A stretch of 8,068 nt of DNA from JAMCRM01 sp041685075 (GTDB lineage: Bacteria; Acidobacteriota; Terriglobia; Bryobacterales; Bryobacteraceae), in contig JAWLGN010000250.1 of assembly GCA_041685075.1 (NCBI GenBank), positions 1 to 8,068 on the forward strand, in the 5' to 3' direction. Within the stretch, counting starts at the first letter, position 1; the number at the start of each line of letters is the position of its first letter. A model generated the notes under the pieces. The model searched no databases and had not been told where the DNA came from. It was given only the letters and a program-made list of their open reading frames with translations. Shown one piece after another: positions 1-6,180 of the stretch. The position numbers were made by a program, and so were the translations under genes.

Positions 1-24
1 AATTAGCGGCTTTTCGGCAGCCCT

Positions 25-1344
25 TTGGGCCCGTCAAGCTATATCATCAATGAGAGTACGGGGATTGGTGTTACGGCCTCGAACATCGCAAGAAATCTGG
101 CTTTGCATGTGGGCACACCGGTGGCAGCGTTTAACGACGCGATACACAGGGCCATCACCAAGTTCGTAAACGCAATCGGAGAGGATGTTAACAATCCACG
201 CACAACCTGGATGGGCACTCGCTTTGAGCCTCCGCGGTTGTCCCGACATGAGGCAACAGCGGGCAATCCGCTGCATGCTTTAGCCCTCATCCTGAGCCTG
301 GGCTTACTGCTGCGGCATGGCCGGAGATGTCGTGAACTGCGAAGCTCTTTGTTCTTGGCCATCGGACTAACTTTGGCCTTCTTCATGTTCTGTGCTGTAC
401 TGAAATGGCAACCTTGGCATTCCCGCTTGCATGCGCCGCTTTTTGTCATAGGGTCGGCTGTGACAGCCACGGTACTGGAGCGCTCGTGGCCACGCTCTGT
501 GAGCGTGGCGCTGGGAGTGGCATTGTTTGTCTTCGCAGTATCGATGGTGCTGACGAATCAGCTCCGGCCGTTAGTTGGACCGTACAGCATTTTCGACATG
601 TCGCGGCAGGATCTCTATTTCTCTGATCGTCGTGATTTGATGCACGCTTATGTCTCGGCCGTGAAGCATATCGACACGCTTGGCTGTGAAGTGGTTGGGC
701 TGGATACTTCCGCAGAAGATTTCCCCTACCCGCTTTTGGCACTCTTGAAGAGTCCGCAACGGGTGTTCCGGAACGTGAATGTGACAAATGGATCGAAGAT
801 GTATTCCCATTCTGAAGAAGACAAACTGCCGTGTGCTGTTTTGTGCCCAAAGTGCTTAGGAACACCTGCGTTCGACGCTCTTGCTCCGGGCTTCAGTTCG
901 ATAAGGATGTTCGACCATGTAGTGGTTTTGGCAGGCACCCCCGAAAGTGCAAACCACACATGTGCTATTAGCTTCCGGAGCTGGTACGGGAGAGAAAGTG
1001 AAGGAAGCACCTGGTGGCGCTGGTGTTCAGGAACGTCGTTCATCGATATTATATTACCACGTGACACCAAGGTTTCATTAACTGGCGAATGGATGTCAGT
1101 GCTGCAACCGAATTCGGTAGCTCTGTTTGTGAACGGTGAAAACGCGGCTCAAATCGATATCGGGAACGGTGGAGTTACACGTTTTGAAGCGCTTCCGCTG
1201 CGTCTAAGGAAGGGGGTCAATACGATTGAGGTCCGCAGCAAGAATCCAGGCAGGAGCATTCTACGTGACCGCCGAAAGCTAGCAATCGCAATTCGAAACC
1301 TAAGTGCACTCGACCAGAATGGGTCTGCTTGCTCGGTGCAGTAA
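25..1344 (+). CDS. GT39-like membrane glycosyltransferase, C-terminal part (5' end interrupted or outside window)
   Basis: Probable C-terminal two-thirds of an integral membrane glycosyltransferase of the GT39/PMT-like (GT-C) type, which would transfer a sugar from a lipid carrier on the outer face of the inner membrane. Numbering from the TTG at 25, residues 1-80 form an extracytoplasmic loop with SNIARNLALHVGTP and DVNNPRTTW motifs that I recognise from large bacterial GT39-like proteins. Membrane helices follow at about 81-97, 108-127, 137-152 and 156-178, with KWQPWHSRLHAPLF (127-140) between them. Residues about 180-310 are soluble and hold Cys221, 270, 274 and 277. Residues about 310-430 look like a beta-sandwich opening with SWYGRE and WWRWCSG. 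The TTG is not a convincing start: similarity begins at position 7 (RLFGSPLGP), directly after an in-frame TAG at 4-6, so the real gene starts upstream. It is convergent with the sulfatase gene, 35 bp away. Coding is certain; the GT39 label rests on family memory because the catalytic N-terminus is absent. Confidence 0.75.
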   Translation: MGPSSYIINESTGIGVTASNIARNLALHVGTPVAAFNDAIHRAITKFVNAIGEDVNNPRTTWMGTRFEPPRLSRHEATAGNPLHALALILSLGLLLRHGRRCRELRSSLFLAIGLTLAFFMFCAVLKWQPWHSRLHAPLFVIGSAVTATVLERSWPRSVSVALGVALFVFAVSMVLTNQLRPLVGPYSIFDMSRQDLYFSDRRDLMHAYVSAVKHIDTLGCEVVGLDTSAEDFPYPLLALLKSPQRVFRNVNVTNGSKMYSHSEEDKLPCAVLCPKCLGTPAFDALAPGFSSIRMFDHVVVLAGTPESANHTCAISFRSWYGRESEGSTWWRWCSGTSFIDIILPRDTKVSLTGEWMSVLQPNSVALFVNGENAAQIDIGNGGVTRFEALPLRLRKGVNTIEVRSKNPGRSILRDRRKLAIAIRNLSALDQNGSACSVQ

Positions 1345-1379
1345 TCGCCGAAATGGGGCGACAGGAGCGCGGTCATCAG

Positions 1380-3503
1380 CTACATTCTCTCGAGAACCAA
1401 TGATTCAAGCCCGATACCGAGAAGACGCTGATCGCTTGATGTTCCATAGGCAGCTGGCACCGTGGGGCTGCTAATATAAAACTGAATGCCCACTCCTCCA
1501 TCCCTGGACCATACGTCTGGCGTAAGCACGCATTCACGTTCTCCCGTGCTATTGTGAGAATCAAACTCCCATAGGCCTACATCCACACCATTAGCGCGCA
1601 CTTTCACGACCAACTCTCGACGCTTGGGATTCAAGTAACTTCTGACCTTGGCGACCATTCGGAGAGGATGATTCCGTGCGTCTTCGGGAACATCAAAAGA
1701 TATAGATGCTATGTTACTCACACTCCAGACACCCCACTGCTCTAAGGCACTCCATCCCCAATCCAGATATTGTTCCGCACCGGAACCGGATATGAATTTC
1801 AGCCGCTGTTCTGGATGCACATATAGTTTCGGGGATCTCGACCACGAGGCTGGAGATCGGACGGGCCCTGAGATCGTAAACCCCTTCAGCCCAGGAATTC
1901 GGTCGAGTTCCCAGAAATTGTGCTGCCAGAAGTAGTGATGGTGTACACGCCGCCGATTCGCCGGCGCGTCAAGCCCGCTTAAAGGCTGGCAGAAACCCGG
2001 GCACGCCTCCAGGTCGCTACAGAGCATGGCCGGCACGTCTGCGGAGTGGGCGGGATGGCTCGAGAACTTCAAGCTCCCTCGGTGGCCCCTACCTTTGAAG
2101 AGGAGCACAGGATTCGCGAAACCAAAGTTAGTGTCGCCCAGTGCATGCGCGTACTCCGCGGAAAAACCATGATCTGCCAGAATAATGATGGTCGTTTTAT
2201 CATAGATATCAAGACGTTTCAAATTGTCCAATAGCCCAGTTACGGCTTCGATTGCACACCGGGCCTGCGTCACAACGGACTTTCGAGTGACAGGGGATGG
2301 TCTTGGTAGAGGTCGGCAGTTCACATCAAGAGTTATGGGCAGATGGGTGATGAGGGTATGGATGAATCTGGCAACCGGTTTCGTGCCGGAAACATAAGCC
2401 CGGTCACCAAGAACCTGCAGCACCCTCTGCCCACGATAGGAGTAATTGTCGCCAGCCCCTGTGCCGATCCAATTGCGCCCACGCCATGCACCGCCATTGA
2501 AAACCAGCCGCTTCGCCTGAATTGGCGCCGCGCGGAGCATCGAAAAATCGAACAGGCGGAGGTATTCCTGCTTTATGGCGGCTCGTGAGCCGGCCAGTAT
2601 AATCTCCTCGTTCGCGCATAGGGTTCGGTCCGGGCAAAGCTTGACTGGGTTCAGCAAGCTTGTTTCAAAGCCCTCATCAGCCAGGGCTACCAGAAATGAT
2701 CCGTGTTGAATATCCTCCACGTAGACTGAAGGGAGCGTCCGCTTTGCGTCATATACCTTCCCGGAGTGGATAACCGGCAGCGACAGGTAGGTGCTCGGCG
2801 ACGGCCCCACCGTATCGGGGAAAAACTGAAAGCCGTCCAGCTTGTCCCTATAGGCAGGGTTCTCCGCTATCACCTGCTCAAATACATCGGATTGCAGGCT
2901 GTCGAGAAGAATCACCAGTGCGTTGCGCGATTCCGAAAACCGGAGGAGGGCCTGCATGCTCGCATGATGAGGCGGAGGCGCATCCTTCTTCCCGGAAGCC
3001 ACCGCGGACCAGCTCGTGCCGAGTAACATTCCATTCAGCACGAGCGCCGCAAGCGCGGCCGGGACCGGCAAACGGCGCGCCAGCAGAACGCTGCCCGCAG
3101 CCACGGCGAGCAGGACCCCGAGGCTTAGCAGCGTAAAGCCGAGTGGAACCTCGAGCCGCGTCAGCCGTCCATCCAACGGCCCGATGTCCAGTACGAGGAA
3201 GCTGCTCGAAACCCAGACCACCGCCGCCAGCGCAAACCAACCTACCGCCCAGGCGCGGCGGAAACGCGGCCAGGGCAGCAGCAGGGGCAGCGAAAGCAGC
3301 AACGGAATGGCCGCCAATACCGGCGCAACTTCCCACAGAAGGTCTCCCAGCGAAAAGGTGAAATCGGCCGCGTTGCCGCTGTAAATCTGCGCGGGCGTGT
3401 GAACGAGCAAAACCCCGGTCGCCCAGAGCACCGAAAGGAAGCCCAGCAGGCGGTATGCGCCCCCGTTTGCATTCGTGTCCGCTTGCGTCTTATCGTTCGT
3501 CAT
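1380..3503 (-). CDS. Membrane-anchored sulfatase/phosphotransferase-family protein with C-terminal beta-sandwich
   Basis: A 707-aa inner-membrane enzyme of the alkaline phosphatase/sulfatase superfamily, built like LTA synthase, EptA or YejM. Five predicted helices (about 16-35, 55-80, 86-107, 118-142, 147-168) precede a periplasmic catalytic domain (about 192-500). Visible active-site candidates are Asp201 in VILLDS, Thr238 in PSTYLSLP (the nucleophile position), TH-LP at 386-389, Asp444-His445 in LADHG, and His486/Asp489 near the domain end. Thr instead of the CxPxR formylglycine signature argues for a phosphoethanolamine- or phosphoglycerol-type transferase or phosphodiesterase rather than a true sulfatase. 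Cysteines at 290/296, 396/416 and 495/501/505 could form disulfides. Residues about 575-707 form a beta-sandwich (GWSALEQWGVWS, then VRANG and DQRLLGIGL). The ATG at 3503 overlaps the upstream stop as ATGA, so translation is probably coupled. A longer reading from 3713 would lie inside the methyltransferase gene and is rejected. The substrate is unknown. Base composition changes near 2940. Confidence 0.88.
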   Translation of the reverse strand: MTNDKTQADTNANGGAYRLLGFLSVLWATGVLLVHTPAQIYSGNAADFTFSLGDLLWEVAPVLAAIPLLLSLPLLLPWPRFRRAWAVGWFALAAVVWVSSSFLVLDIGPLDGRLTRLEVPLGFTLLSLGVLLAVAAGSVLLARRLPVPAALAALVLNGMLLGTSWSAVASGKKDAPPPHHASMQALLRFSESRNALVILLDSLQSDVFEQVIAENPAYRDKLDGFQFFPDTVGPSPSTYLSLPVIHSGKVYDAKRTLPSVYVEDIQHGSFLVALADEGFETSLLNPVKLCPDRTLCANEEIILAGSRAAIKQEYLRLFDFSMLRAAPIQAKRLVFNGGAWRGRNWIGTGAGDNYSYRGQRVLQVLGDRAYVSGTKPVARFIHTLITHLPITLDVNCRPLPRPSPVTRKSVVTQARCAIEAVTGLLDNLKRLDIYDKTTIIILADHGFSAEYAHALGDTNFGFANPVLLFKGRGHRGSLKFSSHPAHSADVPAMLCSDLEACPGFCQPLSGLDAPANRRRVHHHYFWQHNFWELDRIPGLKGFTISGPVRSPASWSRSPKLYVHPEQRLKFISGSGAEQYLDWGWSALEQWGVWSVSNIASISFDVPEDARNHPLRMVAKVRSYLNPKRRELVVKVRANGVDVGLWEFDSHNSTGERECVLTPDVWSRDGGVGIQFYISSPTVPAAYGTSSDQRLLGIGLESLVLERM

Positions 3504-4906
3504 CTCTCGTACCAGTAGAGCCGGCGCGTGCCTCCCTCCAGGACGGTTTGCCTGACGATCCGCGCCCGCCGGCCCAAGGCGTTCGCGAAGTTTTCCGCCG
3601 AGTAATCGCCGAAGATGTCCTCGCGCATGGCGAGCATCTTCTGGACCGTCACATCGGTCTTTTCTACGAACTCCACCAGTCCGCGGGGCGCCAGTCCCAG
3701 CAGCCAATCGCAAAATTCCGGCAGGGGAATATTCCGCCCGATCGCCAGGTGGTGCTCGAAGGCCAGCGCCAGGACGGCATCCGGAGCCGCGCGCCCTTCG
3801 AGGCCCTGGCGCTCCCGCTGCCGCCAGCCCTGGCTGGGGCTGGGGTTGGCGGCATCGAAAAACAGCGGCAGGAAGGGCGCCTTGCGGCTCTCGCCGCGCC
3901 GGAACGCTTCGTCCAGAGCGCCGGTGTCGTAATCGAACCCCACCACGTACGCCGCCCCGGAACGGGCCGCCAACAGCGAGTACTCCCCGGCGTTACAGCC
4001 CAGGTCCCATAGCATGCCGGGCCGCACAGCCTCGACGAACCCGGCGACGCAGGCGGCCTTCTGCTCCTTGGCCCGGTCTTGATAACTGCGGGTGGCTTCG
4101 TATTGGGACCAGGTGGACTTCCCCGCCCCGGCAGGGCGGAGCCCGGCGATCCATCCCCGCAGTTGCCCGAGAATCGCGCTGAAGGCCCGCCGCGACAGAT
4201 GCCGCTCGGTTACCGCGCGAAGCCCCGCGGTGTCGCGCCCGCCGGCCGAGCGCTGCAGGCGATCCTGCATCACCACGTGCGACATCACCAGCGGGTGCAA
4301 CTTGCTCCTCCAGGGCAGCACCCGCCGCAGATGCCCCGCCGGAATGCCCTCCAGGCTCCCCCGGTACCAGGCGTGATACCCCACCCCGGTGTAAGCTTCC
4401 AGCAGCAGCGGGTTCAGAAACTGCTCGCAAAACTGGCGGTGCGCCAGCCAGAGTTCGCCCTCCCGGTAGCGCCTGAGGGAAGTAACGTCGATGAAGACGG
4501 GCCGCGCTCCCTCAAACTGCACGTTGTACGCGGTGGCGTCCGATAACGTGGCGCCGGCGGCCAGCGCCTCCAGGTGCAGGTCCAGGTGCAGCAGCGCCGC
4601 GCTCTGGAGCGCGCGGAACGGCCATTCATAGGGATAGGAGATATACGGAATACGGCGATGTTCGAGCAGCGCCGCCGGAGGATCGGCAAGCCGGAACGAG
4701 TCCGGCGCCAACTCGCTGGTTTCAACCAGCCGGCCCTGGCCGGCAAGCCTGGCGATCAGCCCCGCGTCGCGGACAAACCGGTATTCCTCCGCCGCAGCGG
4801 GCGAGAGCGCTCGTAAGATGCGACCCTGGTGCTCGTAAACCCGGCTGCCTGGATCGCGAAACGATGCGGGATGCGGACGGGCGGACGATACTCCGCTATT
4901 CACCAT
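3500..4906 (-). CDS. NoeA-like class I SAM-dependent methyltransferase with kinase-like N-terminal half
   Basis: A 468-aa cytoplasmic protein. The C-terminal part (about 290-468) is a Rossmann methyltransferase: motif I is LWDLGCNAGEYS (299-310), the acidic end of strand 2 is GFDYD (323-327), and an LALAFEHHLA segment (379-388) matches the motif IV region. The N-terminal half is the kind found in NoeA-like methyltransferases (NoeA is a rhizobial host-specificity nodulation protein): FRDPGSRVYEHQGRILR, then RIPYISYPYEW, then LSDATAYNVQF and PVFIDVTSL. Asp123, Asn128 and Asp140 are spaced like a protein-kinase catalytic loop and metal-binding Asp (see findings). Substrate unknown; a surface glycan or its lipid carrier is the likeliest guess from context. 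It is the middle gene of an operon: its start overlaps the small upstream gene by 11 bp and its TGA overlaps the sulfatase ATG. No clear Shine-Dalgarno is seen, and a GTG at 4903-4901 is an alternative start. Confidence 0.88.
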   Translation of the reverse strand: MVNSGVSSARPHPASFRDPGSRVYEHQGRILRALSPAAAEEYRFVRDAGLIARLAGQGRLVETSELAPDSFRLADPPAALLEHRRIPYISYPYEWPFRALQSAALLHLDLHLEALAAGATLSDATAYNVQFEGARPVFIDVTSLRRYREGELWLAHRQFCEQFLNPLLLEAYTGVGYHAWYRGSLEGIPAGHLRRVLPWRSKLHPLVMSHVVMQDRLQRSAGGRDTAGLRAVTERHLSRRAFSAILGQLRGWIAGLRPAGAGKSTWSQYEATRSYQDRAKEQKAACVAGFVEAVRPGMLWDLGCNAGEYSLLAARSGAAYVVGFDYDTGALDEAFRRGESRKAPFLPLFFDAANPSPSQGWRQRERQGLEGRAAPDAVLALAFEHHLAIGRNIPLPEFCDWLLGLAPRGLVEFVEKTDVTVQKMLAMREDIFGDYSAENFANALGRRARIVRQTVLEGGTRRLYWYER

Positions 4907-5093
4907 CGCGCGCAGCCGTTCGCCGGACGATGAAGTCCCTCACCTTGCGCCAGTACGCGCTGGCTACTGCAACCCCCGCGGCCAGCGCTCCCAGGAGGCC
5001 CTGCAGCAAGAGGCTGCCTGCGCCCGGATCGACATATCCCCATGCAACGGAGGGAAATGCGGCGATTCCAGAGGCCGCCACCAGGAGAGTCAT
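4896..5093 (-). CDS. Small secreted or membrane-anchored protein with YVDPGAGS motif
   Basis: A 65-aa protein of unknown function. Residues 1-19 look like a signal peptide or first hydrophobic helix ending near SVAWG. Then come YVDPGAGS (20-27), a second hydrophobic stretch with small residues (about 28-46), and a basic tail (YWRKVRDFIVRR). I recall similar small proteins with a YxDPGxGS motif beside NoeA-like methyltransferases and membrane sulfatases, which supports a real gene. The ATG at 5093 is chosen over the TTG at 5189 because that TTG lies inside the -35 box of the predicted promoter and the added N-terminus is hydrophilic and unlike a signal sequence. The stop lies within the next gene (11-bp overlap), making this the first cistron of the operon. 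No strong ribosome binding site is visible. A role as an accessory subunit for the downstream membrane enzyme is inference only. Confidence 0.7.
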   Translation of the reverse strand: MTLLVAASGIAAFPSVAWGYVDPGAGSLLLQGLLGALAAGVAVASAYWRKVRDFIVRRTAARDGE

Positions 5094-5161
5094 TGCAGGA
5101 GACCCGAACTTGTTGGCGCGTTTCCCGGGTGTAATCGCTTTGCAATTATTCACGGTTCTCG

Positions 5162-5189
5162 ATGATATCACAACCTTAACCGGCGGCAA
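5162..5189 (-). promoter_or_regulatory. Predicted sigma70-type promoter of the small protein-methyltransferase-sulfatase operon
   Basis: Read on the - strand, a -35 box TTGCCG (5189-5184), a 16-base spacer and a -10 box TATCAT (5167-5162) are present. The TG two bases before the -10 box makes it an extended -10 element (TGATATCAT). Transcription would begin near 5155, leaving a leader of about 62 bases before the ATG at 5093. The surrounding stretch is noticeably AT-richer than the flanking genes. It lies in the only non-coding gap upstream of the three overlapping genes, so it is the natural promoter for all three. Confidence 0.5.
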
Positions 5190-5193
5190 ATCG

Positions 5194-5223
5194 GCATGGC
5201 TCCATCGGCTGCTTTCGCCATGC
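5194..5223 (-). repeat. Inverted repeat, possible weak terminator after the stand-alone methyltransferase
   Basis: GCATGGC (5194-5200) and GCCATGC (5217-5223) form a perfect 7-bp stem around a 16-base loop. On the - strand the hairpin begins 14 bases after the TGA of the stand-alone methyltransferase gene and is followed by CGATTTGCC, which has only three consecutive T. Its position fits a transcription terminator or attenuating hairpin between the two - strand units, but the long loop and absent U-tract make it weak. It could also be chance. Confidence 0.3.
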
Positions 5224-5237
5224 AGCGGGCAGCTTCC

Positions 5238-6005
5238 TCAGCCGGCCAATGGCCGCCGGAAATACATCTCGCCGCCGATGGTTCCGTCATGATCGGTCGG
5301 GCGGCATAGAAAGCTGGATATTCCCCTGGCGATCAGGAGGCAACTGATTTCGTTCAGGCTGTAATGATTCATCTGCATGACCGGCTCTTGCATGTCGATT
5401 TCACACATCCGGACAAGTCCCGCCGGTCCAATGCGCTGGTAATAGGCGAACCCGATCCCCGTAGTGGGGCCGATTTCGCTCGGCAAGTTCGAGATATGCG
5501 AAGCAAAGGTGAGGTGCACGCAGGCCCATCCGCCCGGCGCCAGCAGGTCCACCAGGCGGGTGAAGATCCTGGTGCCGCGGTCCGGGGGAATGTGCTGGAA
5601 GACGATGGTCGAGGTGATGAGCGACACGCGGCCGCGGTATTCCTCGAGCCGGGACAGTTCGTCGTCGGACTCGCGCAGCACGACGTTCCGCAAGCCGCGC
5701 TGCTCCACGTTCTTCCGGCACTCGCGTAACATCGTGGGTGCAACGTCCACGCCGATGGCGCATTCGCTCCGGGACGCCAGCGGCAGCAGAATGCGCCCCA
5801 CGCCGCAGCCGAAATCGAGGGCCACGTCGAACCGTTCCGGCGCTTCGAAGTGCGCCTGGAGCACGCTCAGGATGTCCGCAAGCAGGCGCTCGCCGGTGGC
5901 GAAGAACTGGTCTCGCGCCCCGCCGTTGCGGTAGGCGTGGTGGGTCAGAACGGCGAAATATGGGTCGGCTTGCGCAAACCGCTCCCAGTCGGCATCGGTG
6001 CCCAT
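5238..6005 (-). CDS. Class I SAM-dependent methyltransferase
   Basis: A 255-aa cytoplasmic methyltransferase. Residues 15-40 (DPYFAVLTHHAYRN and FFATGERLL) match an N-terminal cap I recognise from methyltransferases found among glycosyltransferase genes. The Rossmann core follows: motif I ALDFGCGVGRI (62-72), the ribose-binding acidic residue Asp87 in IGVDVAP, a TSTIVFQHIPPDRG segment (131-144) corresponding to motif IV and after, and LLAPGGW (154-160). The C-terminal segment contains NHYSLNEISCLL and ends GGEMYFRRP. The ATG at 6005 is preferred: the open frame extends to 6101, but that extra segment is low-complexity Gly/Ser-rich sequence spanning a likely promoter. The gene is divergent from the ABC exporter and lies upstream of, but in the same direction as, the three-gene operon. 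The likely substrate is a sugar or lipid-linked intermediate of the glycan; the sequence does not show which. Confidence 0.87.
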   Translation of the reverse strand: MGTDADWERFAQADPYFAVLTHHAYRNGGARDQFFATGERLLADILSVLQAHFEAPERFDVALDFGCGVGRILLPLASRSECAIGVDVAPTMLRECRKNVEQRGLRNVVLRESDDELSRLEEYRGRVSLITSTIVFQHIPPDRGTRIFTRLVDLLAPGGWACVHLTFASHISNLPSEIGPTTGIGFAYYQRIGPAGLVRMCEIDMQEPVMQMNHYSLNEISCLLIARGISSFLCRPTDHDGTIGGEMYFRRPLAG

Positions 6006-6013
6006 TGAAGCAC

Positions 6014-6022
6014 AGTCTAGCA
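6014..6022 (-). promoter_or_regulatory. Predicted extended -10 element giving a leaderless methyltransferase transcript
   Basis: On the - strand the sequence TGCTAGACT (6022-6014) matches an extended -10 element (TG, one base, TAGACT). Only eight bases separate it from the ATG at 6005-6003, so transcription would start at or within a couple of bases of the start codon. No ribosome binding site precedes the ATG, which agrees with leaderless translation. No good -35 box is seen at the usual distance (TTCGGG is the closest at 17 bases). Confidence 0.4.
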
Positions 6023-6120
6023 CGGGCTTACCGCCGCCCGAATCGCCACCGCTGCCGCCGGCCTTCGACGTGGAGCAAGCTCGCCCGCGCACCCGGGGCA
6101 ACCCTAAACCGTTGAGATCA

Positions 6121-6147
6121 TTGGCACTTCTGCAAATGTGCTATACT
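6121..6147 (+). promoter_or_regulatory. Predicted promoter of the ABC exporter operon
   Basis: A -10 box TATACT (6142-6147) preceded by TG and one base gives the extended -10 element TGCTATACT. A TTGGCA (-35 like) lies at 6121-6126 with a 15-base spacer, shorter than ideal but tolerable for an extended -10 promoter. Transcription would start near 6154, giving about 27 bases of leader before the ATG at 6181. This placement excludes translation starts at 5998 or 6136 for transcripts made here. It lies in the 175-base gap between divergent genes. Confidence 0.5.
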
Positions 6148-6180
6148 CCCAATTTCGCATCGACGGGCCTCGATAGTCAC

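Noticed and set aside
1345..1361. Small hairpin TCGCC/GGCGA between the two convergent genes as a bidirectional terminator.
   Set aside because: The stem is only 5 bp and neither side has a run of T, so it cannot be told from chance.
3504..3713. N-terminal extension of the sulfatase-fold protein by 70 residues.
   Set aside because: It lies entirely within the methyltransferase gene and is Arg/Gly-rich out-of-frame sequence. The ATG at 3503 gives the classic ATGA overlap and a normal cytoplasmic tail before the first helix.
4570..4591. Direct repeat of CCAGGTGCAG with a 12-base period.
   Set aside because: It falls inside the methyltransferase gene and encodes the repeated LHLDLHLE helix pattern, so the protein sequence and codon bias explain it.
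5998..6180. Upstream start of the permease at 5998 or 6136.
   Set aside because: The added residues are Pro-rich and unlike the family, and the predicted promoter at 6121-6147 would lie inside the coding region.
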